DNA from: Bacteroidales bacterium
GTDB taxonomy: Bacteria > Bacteroidota > Bacteroidia > Bacteroidales > WCHB1-69
Direction of reading: 5' to 3'
DNA length: 60,321 bases
Assembly (NCBI GenBank): GCA_017527945.1
Contig: JAFXPL010000038.1
Location: forward strand, 1-60,321
Position 1 is the first letter of the stretch. The number at the start of each line of letters is the position of its first letter. Below the pieces are notes generated by a model. The model did no database searches and was not told the origin of the DNA. It was given only the letters and a program-made list of their open reading frames with translations. The translations under genes and the position numbers were made by a program. Shown here piece after piece: positions 1 through 9,109 of this stretch.

Positions 1-1
1 C

Positions 2-610
2 GGCGGAGGTGTTGTATTCGGCAATACATTTTCAGCGATGTCTGCGGATAATATTCCTGGATATTGGAAAACAGGAATAACAACTGGATTATTCGGCAAT
101 GTGAAACTTGTTGACAACTACAATGTACGAATGTTGTTGCAGCTGGACATGAACTTTACAATGAAAGGCACCCGCTCCAAGCCTAATTTCGGTGTTAAAG
201 GATTGGCACGTAAAGACAAGCATTCAACGTCTTTAGGCTATATAGAATTTCCGCTTCTATTACGTTTTCGCTTTAATAGCATTAAAACTGACAATGATGG
301 AGTATGGCTTGATTTCGGTCCATCAATCGGCTTTCTGCTGTATCAAAGAACAGTACAACGACACCATATCAGTACTCCTGCTGGCACTGCGAGTTGGAGC
401 GATGTGTGGGACGACTATTATGGCCTCAATCGGTTTGAGTTTTCTTTTCTTGCGGGTATTACTTACGTTTTCAAACGTCACCACGGCCTGTCACTCCGCT
501 TCAGCCATTCCCTCATCCCGGTTGGCATCCCTGAACAAGAAGTCACCACCGGAATCCTCAAGAAACACTACAACTCCACGTTCTATTTTGTGTACTCGTT
601 TCAGTTTTGA
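2..610 (+). CDS. Outer-membrane beta-barrel protein (5' end cut by window)
   Basis: The reading frame is open from base 2, so the ATG at 38 is probably internal and the real start lies outside the window. The visible 200 or so residues alternate polar and hydrophobic positions, as expected of amphipathic beta strands. The protein ends in aromatic residues (FVYSFQF), the usual C-terminal signature of outer-membrane barrels recognised by BamA. It resembles the PorT-like/OmpW-size barrel proteins common in Bacteroidota. No specific function can be assigned. It is followed by a palindromic repeat and a new transcription unit. Confidence 0.7.
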   Translation, partial: GGGVVFGNTFSAMSADNIPGYWKTGITTGLFGNVKLVDNYNVRMLLQLDMNFTMKGTRSKPNFGVKGLARKDKHSTSLGYIEFPLLLRFRFNSIKTDNDGVWLDFGPSIGFLLYQRTVQRHHISTPAGTASWSDVWDDYYGLNRFEFSFLAGITYVFKRHHGLSLRFSHSLIPVGIPEQEVTTGILKKHYNSTFYFVYSFQF

Positions 611-651
611 TCCGGCTTTACCTCGCGCACGTGAGCACGGGGCGGGGTGAT

Positions 652-679
652 GTAGAGACGTGCCATGGCGCGTCTCTAC
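652..679. repeat. 28-bp palindromic repeat (GTAGAGACG / CGTCTCTAC arms)
   Basis: Nine-base arms GTAGAGACG (652-660) and CGTCTCTAC (671-679) flank an inner GCCATGGC palindrome. The whole element is a near-perfect 28-bp palindrome with one mismatched pair. Similar GTAGAGACG palindromes occur as dispersed intergenic repeats in several bacterial phyla (general knowledge, not checked here). In this position it could also act as a terminator for the gene before it. Confidence 0.6.
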
Positions 680-814
680 AACCCCAAATATCAACCCGTA
701 TTTTATTAACATTCAATATATTACACCCCCGAACAAAAAAATCCCTCATTTCTCCCAAGATTTCCACCAAATCTTACGTCCATAAAATAAAGATCACCAC
801 CAAAATGTAAGATT

Positions 815-1369
815 ATGAAAAGCAAACTCCTATTCGTGTTGTTATGGCTCTGCGCCACCAGTGCCTTCGCGCAACATCTCACCGTCAAGAATTACCAGAA
901 AAAAACGCCCCCGTCCAGTATGGTCAAGATTGCGGACAACGTGTATTGCGACCAAGCCCACATCACCAATGTCGATTGGCTGGAATATCTCTACTGGCTG
1001 GAACATATCTACGGAAAGGAGTCGGCCGCGTACCGTGCGGCACTGCCCGATGAGCAGATCGTCCGGAAGCAGCTCCCCGACAGCATCGCCCAGCACTATT
1101 CGAAGCATCCGGCATACAAGGAATTCCCTGTGTTGGGGATTTCGCCGGTTCAGGCACGCGCCTACTGTGAATGGCGCACCGACCGCGTAGCAGAATGGAT
1201 GCTTATCCATCTTGGGCGACTGAAATCCGATTCCAATCAGACGCCCGAGAACTATTTCAGCGTCAAGAAGGGGATGATGCCAGCGGATTTGAAGACGCTC
1301 TACTTCTTTCTGCCCGAGGGCAACATTGAAACGCGGTATGGCTTCTCCTGCTTCGCGGAGTGGCGGTAG
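815..1369 (+). CDS. Short SUMF1/formylglycine-generating-enzyme-like exported protein
   Basis: A signal peptide (residues 1-19, ending SAFAQ) precedes a sequence resembling the N-terminal part of the FGE-sulfatase (SUMF1) fold used by GldJ/GldK-type T9SS proteins: YCDQAHITNVDWLEYLYWL, then FPVLGISPVQARAYCEWRTDRV. It ends with a GFSCF segment like the family's terminal GFRC. At 184 aa it is much shorter than usual for the fold (roughly 250-300 aa), and the central catalytic or structural part seems absent. It is therefore likely a non-catalytic structural relative rather than a formylglycine-generating enzyme. It is transcribed alone and converges on the DUF4249 gene. Confidence 0.65.
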   Translation: MKSKLLFVLLWLCATSAFAQHLTVKNYQKKTPPSSMVKIADNVYCDQAHITNVDWLEYLYWLEHIYGKESAAYRAALPDEQIVRKQLPDSIAQHYSKHPAYKEFPVLGISPVQARAYCEWRTDRVAEWMLIHLGRLKSDSNQTPENYFSVKKGMMPADLKTLYFFLPEGNIETRYGFSCFAEWR

Positions 1370-1461
1370 TCGGCTAAACGCTTTGTGTTTCGCAGTCCCG
1401 TAGGGGAAATCAAGGCGGTGGAGCGGTGATTGCGGATGAATCGTATTTTTGCCCCCGACTG

Positions 1462-2421
1462 TCACTTTTCGTTATACTTCATCTCCCTCATGCTAAACGC
1501 CCCGAACAGCCCATAGCCGCCTTCGATGTTCGTGTAGGTGTGCGGCGGCTCCAACAACAGGAAGCTCATCTCGTAGTCCTCCGAAAGGGTGGTTTCGTAG
1601 AGGTAGCTGCCCTTGTCAAGGAAAAGCAGATAATATTTCGCCGGATACTCCTCATCTCCACCCCGCCCTTTCCAATCGTCACCGCCACCAAAGTTCTCGT
1701 CGATGTCTGCCTCGAACAGGTAGCGCATCAACTCCCCGTCATGACCTTGGTCGGAAACATATTCGAACTCACGGGACCCTTCCGTCAGCCATACGGGGGA
1801 GAATCTCCAAAAATTGTCCACCGTCTCCGTTCCGTCAGGATAATGCGTATGGGACGACCACCATACGTAGGCCTTCATTCCATAGTAGTTCTCCTCGCCG
1901 GGCACGTCGCGCCATTCCACATACACGTCCCTGTGCGGCCAATTATAGACCTCGCCCCAGTGCGTGTCGCCGTTAGCGGACAACGTGTCGAAACGAAACC
2001 CCACATCTCGGGTGACAGGCACGGTGCAAGTGGCACTGACCGTCTCGAAACCATCGTGCGAGGCACGGATATAGTAAGTAACACCCTCCACAACCGGAAA
2101 CTCCTCACGAGTAATGAGATAGCGGCTTCGGGTCGAGTCGAAATGCGCCGGCACCCAAAGGTTACCGTCAGATGAGAGCTCCACTACCCCGTCGCCGAGG
2201 TTGCGTATGGTGCCGCCGTTGCCGCTGTAAAGGAGCTGCGTGTTCGACAGCAAAATGTAGGTCGAATCCAACTGCGGACACAGACGGGCATACAGCACCA
2301 ATTTCTGCGTCTCGCCCATCTGGTTGTGGATGTCCACTTCATCCACGCAACCCGTAAACGCCACGGCCGCCAATATACACCATAATAATGTGCTTTTTTG
2401 ATATAATCGGTTGGTTTTCAT
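1462..2421 (-). CDS. DUF4249-family lipoprotein
   Basis: The N-terminus is a lipoprotein signal with lipobox FTGC near residue 25. The rest has a beta-rich Ig-like character (DSTYILLSNT, VEGVTYYIRASHDGFETVSATCTVP), matching the DUF4249 family of Bacteroidota surface lipoproteins. DUF4249 genes are characteristically paired with a TonB-dependent receptor carrying an N-terminal carboxypeptidase-like domain, and that is the arrangement here: the receptor lies immediately upstream in the same direction. Likely role: surface lipoprotein partner in uptake of an unknown substrate. Its start is separated from the receptor's stop only by a 14-bp tandem repeat. Confidence 0.8.
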   Translation of the reverse strand: MKTNRLYQKSTLLWCILAAVAFTGCVDEVDIHNQMGETQKLVLYARLCPQLDSTYILLSNTQLLYSGNGGTIRNLGDGVVELSSDGNLWVPAHFDSTRSRYLITREEFPVVEGVTYYIRASHDGFETVSATCTVPVTRDVGFRFDTLSANGDTHWGEVYNWPHRDVYVEWRDVPGEENYYGMKAYVWWSSHTHYPDGTETVDNFWRFSPVWLTEGSREFEYVSDQGHDGELMRYLFEADIDENFGGGDDWKGRGGDEEYPAKYYLLFLDKGSYLYETTLSEDYEMSFLLLEPPHTYTNIEGGYGLFGAFSMREMKYNEK

Positions 2422-2432
2422 ATTGACTTGAG

Positions 2433-2572
2433 ACTAATCACTGTTCACTAATCACTGTTCACTAATCACTGTTCACTAATCACTGTTCACTAATCACTGT
2501 TCACTAATCACTGTTCACTAATCACTGTTCACTAATCACTGTTCACTAATCACTTAAAACTAATCACTTAAA
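2433..2572. repeat. 14-bp tandem repeat, 10 copies (VNTR)
   Basis: Eight perfect copies of ACTAATCACTGTTC run from 2433 to 2544. Two variant copies, ACTAATCACTTAAA, follow at 2545-2572. The array fills almost the whole spacer between the TonB receptor stop (2568-2570, inside the last copy) and the DUF4249 start at 2421. Read on the transcribed strand, the unit contains TGA and TAG. Because 14 is not a multiple of three, the array presents stops in every frame. Copy number is expected to vary between strains. Confidence 0.95.
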
Positions 2573-5018
2573 ACTTGAAATGATACGTAAACGTCGGAAT
2601 AATCGGGAAAATACTGATTTGCTTGAGCTTATACACGGAACTGACAACCCCATTATTACTGCTGTAATTCTGCTCGGTATAGTAGAAGAACGGGTTGTGG
2701 TGGTTATAGACATTGTAGATGCTGACCTCGAAGATGCTTTGCCACTTGCCGTCTTTGTGCGGCTTGATGAATTGCACCCCGATGTCGAGGTGGTGGAAGG
2801 GCTTCATGCGGAAGTCGTTCTTATTGCCGTAGTTTTCAACGTAGGTGTAGTAGTTCTGGTGATCCTGCGACGGGGAGGAGTTTTCTAAATATTCGTTGAG
2901 GTTTTCGCTGACATAGAGGGAAGTGGGCAGCGTGACGGCGTTACCGGTGGCGAAGACCCACGACAACGAGAGGTTGATCCTCGATGTCGGACTGTACATC
3001 AGCACAATGGAGACATCGTGGCGACGGTCGTAACGAGCGAAAAACGGCTTCCCGAAGTTCAGGTCGTCGAACTGCTGCTTGGTCCACGAAAGGGTGTAGC
3101 CGACCCAGCCAGTGAACTTCCCGACCTCCTTGCGCACGAGAAACTCCACACCGTATGACCAGCCCTTGCCAGCGGTCACGTTGTCAGTCCATTGACGTTG
3201 GAAATCGCCGGACAGATCCTCGTCCAAAATGCTTTGGAACAGGGTGGCGAAATAGGAAGAGCCCTCCTTGTAAGCCAAGATATTGTCCATTTTTTTGTAG
3301 TAGCCTTCAATGGAAAAGGAGAGTCGCGGTTTTCTCAAGTCGTAGTGCAAGCCGAGGGCGACCTGCTGCGACCGTTGCGGCCGAATTTTGTCGGTGACGG
3401 GCACCCAAAGGTCGGTCGGAAGCCCTATTGTACTGGTACTCAGTAGTATCATGCTTTGACTCATCATGGCGTAGGAGGCTTTCAACGCGAGGTTCGGCAA
3501 GAAATTGTAGCTCATGGAGAGACGAGGTTCGGGCGAGAACCAAGTCTTGTGCGGCACGGAGAACCCCACCAGCCGGATGCCCGGATTGATGCGGAACTTG
3601 TTCCGGATATTGATTTCGTCCTCCACATAGACGGCATATTCCACCCCGGGTTCTTTGTCCACATGACGCATGGAGAACGTGTCAGCCTTCAGGGTCATCG
3701 CATTGGGACGCGCCTCGTGGTAGGTGACAGCCGCGCCCGCAAGCAGATGGTGCGTGGCATTGGGATGAAATGCCACATCGTATTTCAACGTGTAGTCGCG
3801 GATGCCCGAGTTGAAATCCGAACTGTAAGTTTCCTTGTCGTTCGGCCCGTAGTAATATTGCTCTTTCATGTAAGTGTTCATTGTGTAATCGCTGAACACA
3901 AACGACAGATTAGAGAATATCTTATTGGTAAACAGGTGATTCCATCGTGCCGTAGCCGTGGCGTTCTGCCAAAAGAGTCCCACATTGTACTTGTCGGAAG
4001 AACCGTGTGCATCGTCGAGGTGCCATGTTTCCGTCATGTGGAATTTGTCGCGCCCGAAGTAAGAACTGAGGTAAAGTCTGTCATTTTTGCCGAGGTCGAA
4101 GTTGAATTTAGCGTTCAAGTCGAAGAAATAGTAACCTGCCGACAAACTGGGGTCAATGATTTTCATCAGAGGCACCATGAAAAGGTCGAGATAGGTGGTT
4201 CGGCCGGAAATCATGAAGGAGGACTTGTTCTTTTGGATAGGACCTTCCACGGTCAGATTGGAGGCAATGACCCCGATACCGCCTTCCACATGGTAACTCT
4301 CCTTGTTGCCGTCCTTCATGGTGATGTCGATGACGGAAGAGAGCCGTCCGCCGTAACGTGCCGGGAAGCCGCCCTTGATGAGTTCGACAGACTTGATGGC
4401 GTCGCCGTTGAAGATGGAGAAGAAGCCCAGCAGATGGGAAGCGTTATAGATGGAGGCCTCATCAAGGAGAATGATGTTCTGGTCGGGGCCGCCGCCGCGC
4501 ACGTAGATGCCGGACGTGCCCTCCGAGGCCGACTGCACGCCAGGCAGCAGCAGCAACGTCTTGAAGACATCCTTTTCGCCGAACAGCATCGGCACCTGCT
4601 TCACCTCCTTGGCAGTCAGCTTGATGGAACTCATCTGCACCTGTTCGGTGTTCATCTTCTCCGCTGTGATATTCACGGCCTTCAGGGTGGTGATTTTCGA
4701 CAACAGTGCGTCATACTCCATATCTTGCGGGCTCTTGACCCACAACGTGTCATTGATATACCCGAAACTATTGAACACCAAGTACATGCTGTCTCGGTAA
4801 GGCAACGTAAGGGTATAGAAACCATAGGTGTTGGTGGTGGCAGCCTTCTGCGATACGGGTTCATAAATGAGCCCGCCTGGCAACGACTCCCGGCTGCCCT
4901 TCTCATAGAGATGCCCGCTCACCGTGATGTTTTGCGCGAACAACGGCACAACGGACACCAACATAAACAACAGGAGAAAAGCTGTCGCTGACCTTCGACT
5001 AATTGCGGATTTCTTCAT
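2568..5018 (-). CDS. TonB-dependent receptor with carboxypeptidase-like N-terminal domain
   Basis: Outer-membrane active-transport receptor of 816 aa. A signal peptide (ending PLFAQ) is followed by a carboxypeptidase-D regulatory-like beta-sandwich (about 30-115), a plug domain (about 120-230, with YVRGGGPDQNIILLDEA and FPARYGGRLSSVIDI) and a 22-strand-type barrel ending in YHFKF. Promoter box TATTTTTG lies at 5047-5054 on this strand. It is the first gene of an operon with the downstream DUF4249 lipoprotein. The substrate cannot be inferred; there is no SusD homologue, so it is not a standard polysaccharide-utilisation pair. Confidence 0.93.
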   Translation of the reverse strand: MKKSAISRRSATAFLLLFMLVSVVPLFAQNITVSGHLYEKGSRESLPGGLIYEPVSQKAATTNTYGFYTLTLPYRDSMYLVFNSFGYINDTLWVKSPQDMEYDALLSKITTLKAVNITAEKMNTEQVQMSSIKLTAKEVKQVPMLFGEKDVFKTLLLLPGVQSASEGTSGIYVRGGGPDQNIILLDEASIYNASHLLGFFSIFNGDAIKSVELIKGGFPARYGGRLSSVIDITMKDGNKESYHVEGGIGVIASNLTVEGPIQKNKSSFMISGRTTYLDLFMVPLMKIIDPSLSAGYYFFDLNAKFNFDLGKNDRLYLSSYFGRDKFHMTETWHLDDAHGSSDKYNVGLFWQNATATARWNHLFTNKIFSNLSFVFSDYTMNTYMKEQYYYGPNDKETYSSDFNSGIRDYTLKYDVAFHPNATHHLLAGAAVTYHEARPNAMTLKADTFSMRHVDKEPGVEYAVYVEDEINIRNKFRINPGIRLVGFSVPHKTWFSPEPRLSMSYNFLPNLALKASYAMMSQSMILLSTSTIGLPTDLWVPVTDKIRPQRSQQVALGLHYDLRKPRLSFSIEGYYKKMDNILAYKEGSSYFATLFQSILDEDLSGDFQRQWTDNVTAGKGWSYGVEFLVRKEVGKFTGWVGYTLSWTKQQFDDLNFGKPFFARYDRRHDVSIVLMYSPTSRINLSLSWVFATGNAVTLPTSLYVSENLNEYLENSSPSQDHQNYYTYVENYGNKNDFRMKPFHHLDIGVQFIKPHKDGKWQSIFEVSIYNVYNHHNPFFYYTEQNYSSNNGVVSSVYKLKQISIFPIIPTFTYHFKF

Positions 5019-5046
5019 TGTTTCGGTCTTCCTTTGTTATTTGTGG

Positions 5047-5054
5047 CAAAAATA
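5047..5054 (-). promoter_or_regulatory. -7 promoter box for the TonB receptor/DUF4249 operon
   Basis: TATTTTTG on the minus strand matches the Bacteroidota sigma-ABfr -7 consensus TAnnTTTG. It lies about 30 bases ahead of the ATG at 5018. Confidence 0.6.
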
Positions 5055-5125
5055 GCATTATTTTATGTATGTACGGATGCAGAACTATCAAAAAGTTACA
5101 TTATTTTCTGTATCGCAAAAAAAAC

Positions 5126-5133
5126 TATTTTTG
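5126..5133 (+). promoter_or_regulatory. -7 promoter box for the CvpA-family gene
   Basis: TATTTTTG matches TAnnTTTG and lies 75 bases ahead of the start at 5209. The divergent receptor promoter is about 80 bases away, so the two operons share one upstream region. Confidence 0.55.
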
Positions 5134-5208
5134 CCGCCTCTTTCGACCTAATCCTCCTAATCTAATCTCCCAGACCTTCTTTTCCACAAAAAAACAAAAC
5201 CACCAACA

Positions 5209-5721
5209 ATGAACTGGATTGACATTATCGTACTGATACCCCTCTGCTGGTACGCCTACCGAGGCTTCCGTAACGGCTTCCTGATGGAGATTGTCTCTTT
5301 GGCGGCTCTGTTTTTAGGATTGTTCATATCCTACAAGTTCTCCGACCTGATTTCCCTGTGGATTACCGGCACCACATTGGCGAAGCCCATTTCTTTTTCG
5401 CTTTGTTTCATACTTACCATCGTGTTAGTCAACTTGTTGGGAAGAATCTTGAAACGTGCGCTCAAGCCGGTCTTGTCGGAATTCCTCGACAAAGGCCTCG
5501 GCATTCTGTTCGGCACCTTGAAGGTGATTCTGGTATTCGGGGTGCTTTTCTATTTCATCGACACAATCGATAAGAAAGAAATCCTCGTCAAGCACGAGGT
5601 AAAAGAGGCCTCTATTGCCTACAAACACTTGTCGCCGGTGATGTCGCATATTCTGGAATGGAAGGAAACACGGGATATGGAGGAAAAGGACAAGGAGAAG
5701 CCTGCTGCTGCCAGCCACTGA
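5209..5721 (+). CDS. cvpA: CvpA-family inner-membrane protein
   Basis: The opening NWIDIIVLIPLCWYAYRGFRNG is the typical CvpA start: a short helix with an interfacial G-x-x-x-G pattern. Four predicted transmembrane helices follow in the first 120 residues, then a charged cytoplasmic tail ending EEKDKEKPAAASH. Family members are linked to colicin V production and cell-envelope homeostasis in other bacteria; the biochemical role is unknown. The gene is monocistronic here and converges on the GSCFA gene. Confidence 0.8.
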   Translation: MNWIDIIVLIPLCWYAYRGFRNGFLMEIVSLAALFLGLFISYKFSDLISLWITGTTLAKPISFSLCFILTIVLVNLLGRILKRALKPVLSEFLDKGLGILFGTLKVILVFGVLFYFIDTIDKKEILVKHEVKEASIAYKHLSPVMSHILEWKETRDMEEKDKEKPAAASH

Positions 5722-5751
5722 CATTCAGTTCGCCAGCCCAAATCTTATTTC

Positions 5752-6612
5752 CTACCTGAATTTCCGGTGATTGAGAAAACGGTTCTCTTTCTCAATCTCC
5801 ACCATCCGCATTCTCGTTTCCTCCGTGAAGAACGACTCTGCCAACTTTTCTTCCAAATAACTGATTGCCATATCATTAGGATGACAAAGGTCTTTGGCGT
5901 AGAACCGATAATCGCGCAAATCATCCATCAGATATTCGTAAGCTGGAAAATAATAGGTATATTCGTCATCAACCAACTTTTCCACGGCTAACAACAGTGT
6001 GGATTTGCTCAGCGCGTTCTCGTGCGCTCCGTCGCCCAAGTGCCGCACCGGACTGATGGTGAAAATCACTTTCATGTCGGGACAGGCCTCCCGCAGCAAC
6101 GCAAGTGTGCCATTCCATTGGGAGACAATCTTTTTCACGTCCAAACGCATTCGGTCAAACTGGTGGTTCGGAATTTTATGACAATTGGAGACAATCAGGT
6201 CACGAGGGATGAACTTGTAGCAAAAGGCCGTGCCGAACGTGACGAAGAGGTAGCGCGTACTGCGCAAGAATTCTGCACTACGTTCCATATTCTCGTCAAT
6301 ATTGGCTTCAAAATCCTCGAAATTCTCCTTCGAGAAGCGCCCGTGATGGGCAAAACTCACCCAAAGATCCCGATATTTGTAAAAGTACCTGTTTTTGTCG
6401 AAAAGGTCGGGTTGCAGCATGAATCGCAACGCCCGGTCGATGGAAATGGGGTTGAAAAGCACGCCGAACGGGTTGGAGCAGACGCTGAAGCGGTGCGTGT
6501 CGAAATAATGGCCCATGTTATCGGAAAAACAGGAACCCACCAGCATCACAGGGTCGTTTTCTTCGATATGGAACGGATATTGCGGAGCAGGGATAATTGT
6601 TCTAAACTGCAT
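5752..6612 (-). CDS. GSCFA-domain protein
   Basis: The protein carries the name-giving motif at the N-terminus, VMLVGSCFSDNMG (about residues 23-35), followed by conserved blocks seen in the Bacteroidota GSCFA family: SVCSNPFGVLFNP, DLWVSFAHHGRFS, VTFGTAFCY, IFTISPVRHLGDG. The fold is related to SGNH/GDSL hydrolases, in which the Ser of GSCFS and a C-terminal Asp-His would be catalytic (family inference; CHPNDMAISY near residue 243 could supply the His). The substrate is unknown. It sits 6 bases downstream of the helicase gene, so it is co-transcribed with it. Confidence 0.85.
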   Translation of the reverse strand: MQFRTIIPAPQYPFHIEENDPVMLVGSCFSDNMGHYFDTHRFSVCSNPFGVLFNPISIDRALRFMLQPDLFDKNRYFYKYRDLWVSFAHHGRFSKENFEDFEANIDENMERSAEFLRSTRYLFVTFGTAFCYKFIPRDLIVSNCHKIPNHQFDRMRLDVKKIVSQWNGTLALLREACPDMKVIFTISPVRHLGDGAHENALSKSTLLLAVEKLVDDEYTYYFPAYEYLMDDLRDYRFYAKDLCHPNDMAISYLEEKLAESFFTEETRMRMVEIEKENRFLNHRKFR

Positions 6613-6618
6613 ATTCTG

Positions 6619-8997
6619 TTATTTGGGTATCAATAATTTAGCAAACTTTAAGACTAAGGTTTTGGAGCCTACGGTGTCGAAGCGCACCACAGCACGGGCA
6701 TCGGGGCCGGCTCCTTCCACCGATTCCACATTCCCGAAGCCAAACTTGTTGTGATAGACGCGCACACCCGGCAGTATCGCCTCCACAGGGGCAAGTTCGC
6801 CGATCTGGTCGAGCTGAACCTCCGTCTTGGTCTTCACTACCGGTTTCGGGGCAAAAACGGGCGTTTTTCGGACTTCCCGACTGCTTCCGGACGAGGATGC
6901 CCGCGACCCGCTGTTGAACCGGAATCCGCCCTGCCGCGGCCCGAAACTGCGGCTGCCAAACAGATCGTCGCTGCCCTCGGAAGCCTTCGTCGTCACCTTC
7001 AGGAAACGAGTGGGAATCTCGTCCAAGAAGCGGCTGTCCTCGCAGGGACGGCGTTGCCCGTACTGGAAACGCGACATGGCCATCGTGAGGAACACCTGCT
7101 TGCGCGCCCGCGTGAGCGCCACGTAAAACAGTCGTCGCTCCTCTTCCATCTCGTGCCGCGAATCAAGACTCATCGACGACGGGAAGAGGTTTTCCTCCAT
7201 GCCGCTGACAAACACATAGTCGAATTCCAACCCCTTGGCGGAATGGATAGTCATCAGACGAACCACGTCCTGGTCCTCATCCTTCTCGCCCTTATTCAGA
7301 TCCCGCTCGTCCAGAAGCGACACCGACTCCATATACTGGTCCAACGAGGGGAAATAGGTCTCTAACATCTCGCCGGTATCCTCGTTGAGAATATTGTCCG
7401 GCTCGCGCTCCGTAAAGCTCTTCATGGCATTCAGCAACTCATTCACATGGTCCACGCGCTCTTTCTCCTCGATATTCTCCTGCAACGCCTGCGCCACACC
7501 CGATTTGCTGACAATCTGCATACCGAGCTCGTATGCGTCCACTTTGGTCAGTTGGGAGGAAAAACCGCAAATAAGAGCGGCGAAATCGCGCATTTTGGCC
7601 ATCACTCCGCCATTTAATCCGGTGTTGTAGCGTTCGGGGGCGGCTACAACATCCCACATCGGCACCCGGGCCTCCTGTGCAGCGGCGGCCACCCGGGCCA
7701 CCGTCGTGTCGCCGATTCCACGTATTGGATAGTTGATCACCCGCCGCAACGACTCCTCGTCGTAATGGTTGATCACCAGACGGAAATAGGCCAGCATCGT
7801 CTTGATTTCCTTGCGATTATAGAAAGAAATGCTGCCGAATATCTTGTACGGGATGTGCCGTTTGATCATCGCTTCCTCAATGGCGCGAGACTGGGTATTG
7901 GTACGGTACAGGATGGCAAACTGCCGGTTCTGCACATGGTCGCGCATCTGCGCCTCAAAAATCTTGTCCGCAATCTCTTGCGCCTCGTCCAAATCGGATG
8001 AAGCCCGGATAATCTCTATTTTCGGGCCCTCCGCATTATCGGTCCACACCTCTTTGGGCATCCGGTCTTTATTATGGCTAATGACCGCATTGGCCGCGTT
8101 CACAATGTTCTGCGTGGAACGGTAATTCTGCTCTAACTTGAAGATACGCGTAGCTGGATAGTCACGCTTAAAGTTGAGAATGTTCTGGATATCGGCGCCC
8201 CGGAAGCCGTAGATACTCTGCGCATCGTCACCCACCACACAGATATTCTGATTCAAAGCCGCCAAACGCTTGATAATCAGATATTGTGCGTAATTGGTGT
8301 CCTGATACTCGTCAATCAAGATATAGTTGTACTTGTTCTGGTACTTGAAGAGGGCTTCGGGCGAATCGCGGAGCAAAACGTTCATGAAATAGAGCAAATC
8401 ATCGAAATCCATGGCGTTGGCCTTGTGCAGACGGTCATTGTATTTGGCAAATATCTGCGCAATCATCGGCTTCTGGGACATACGATCGGCCGCCTGGATG
8501 TCCGGGTTGTCGGCATATTCCTGAGCTGAAAGAAGACTGGACTTGGCCATGGAAATCCTGCTGAGGATAAAACCAGGAGTATATTGCTTGGGGTCGAGCC
8601 CCATCTCCTTCACGATGCTTTTGATGAGGGATTTCGCATCGTCGGTATCATAGATGGTGATATTGTTGTTGAATCCGATCTTCTCCGCCTCGACGCGAAG
8701 AATGCGGTAGAAGACGGAGTGGAAAGTGCCCATGGTAACGGCACGGGCAAGTTCGGCACCAGCAATCTGCACGATTCGCTCGCGCATCTCCGCCGCCGCC
8801 TTGTTGGTAAAGGTTAGCGCCAAAATGCGGTAGGGACTGACATTCTTCACCGAAAGCATGTAGGCAATACGGTAGGTGAGCACGCGGGTCTTTCCGGAAC
8901 CAGCTCCGGCCAACACCATCACGGGACCATCCGTCTGGGTCACTGCAACTTGCTGTTGCTCATTTAGTTTCGATAATATTTTCTCTTCCTGAGTCAT
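6619..8997 (-). CDS. pcrA: ATP-dependent DNA helicase, UvrD/PcrA family
   Basis: A superfamily 1A 3'-5' DNA helicase of 792 aa. Visible motifs: the Q motif region NEQQQVAV, Walker A GAGSGKT (31-37), motif II IDEYQDTN, motif III region VVGDDAQSIYGFRGA, motif IV/QNYRST, motif V VRLMTIHSAKGLEFDYVF and motif VI RRLFYVALTRARK. The C-terminal tail ends in a PcrA-type Tudor-like segment (VRVYHNKFGFGNVESVEG). The family removes RNA polymerase and RecA from DNA and works in nucleotide-excision repair. It is first gene of an operon with the GSCFA protein. Length is normal for Bacteroidota. Confidence 0.95.
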   Translation of the reverse strand: MTQEEKILSKLNEQQQVAVTQTDGPVMVLAGAGSGKTRVLTYRIAYMLSVKNVSPYRILALTFTNKAAAEMRERIVQIAGAELARAVTMGTFHSVFYRILRVEAEKIGFNNNITIYDTDDAKSLIKSIVKEMGLDPKQYTPGFILSRISMAKSSLLSAQEYADNPDIQAADRMSQKPMIAQIFAKYNDRLHKANAMDFDDLLYFMNVLLRDSPEALFKYQNKYNYILIDEYQDTNYAQYLIIKRLAALNQNICVVGDDAQSIYGFRGADIQNILNFKRDYPATRIFKLEQNYRSTQNIVNAANAVISHNKDRMPKEVWTDNAEGPKIEIIRASSDLDEAQEIADKIFEAQMRDHVQNRQFAILYRTNTQSRAIEEAMIKRHIPYKIFGSISFYNRKEIKTMLAYFRLVINHYDEESLRRVINYPIRGIGDTTVARVAAAAQEARVPMWDVVAAPERYNTGLNGGVMAKMRDFAALICGFSSQLTKVDAYELGMQIVSKSGVAQALQENIEEKERVDHVNELLNAMKSFTEREPDNILNEDTGEMLETYFPSLDQYMESVSLLDERDLNKGEKDEDQDVVRLMTIHSAKGLEFDYVFVSGMEENLFPSSMSLDSRHEMEEERRLFYVALTRARKQVFLTMAMSRFQYGQRRPCEDSRFLDEIPTRFLKVTTKASEGSDDLFGSRSFGPRQGGFRFNSGSRASSSGSSREVRKTPVFAPKPVVKTKTEVQLDQIGELAPVEAILPGVRVYHNKFGFGNVESVEGAGPDARAVVRFDTVGSKTLVLKFAKLLIPK

Positions 8998-9097
8998 TGA
9001 ATTCCAAAGTTTGAAAAGGTTTAATTTTAAGAGTTATTTGTTAATTTAGACTTACAAAAAAATTATTTCGAAACTAATTTCCGAAAGAATTTTTTAT

Positions 9098-9105
9098 TAT
9101 CTTTG
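9098..9105 (+). promoter_or_regulatory. -7 promoter box of the candidate small RNA
   Basis: TATCTTTG on the plus strand matches TAnnTTTG exactly. It points away from the helicase gene and into a 120-nt stretch with no ORF. No convincing -33 TTG is visible. Confidence 0.55.
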
Positions 9106-9109
9106 CCCG

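Noticed and set aside
1444..1451. TATTTTTG box pointing into the DUF4249 gene
   Set aside because: It could drive an antisense RNA, but there is no -33 element and no plus-strand gene downstream; in AT-rich spacers such boxes occur by chance.
2433..2572. Repeat array considered as CRISPR
   Set aside because: The units are contiguous 14-mers without spacers, and no cas genes are present.
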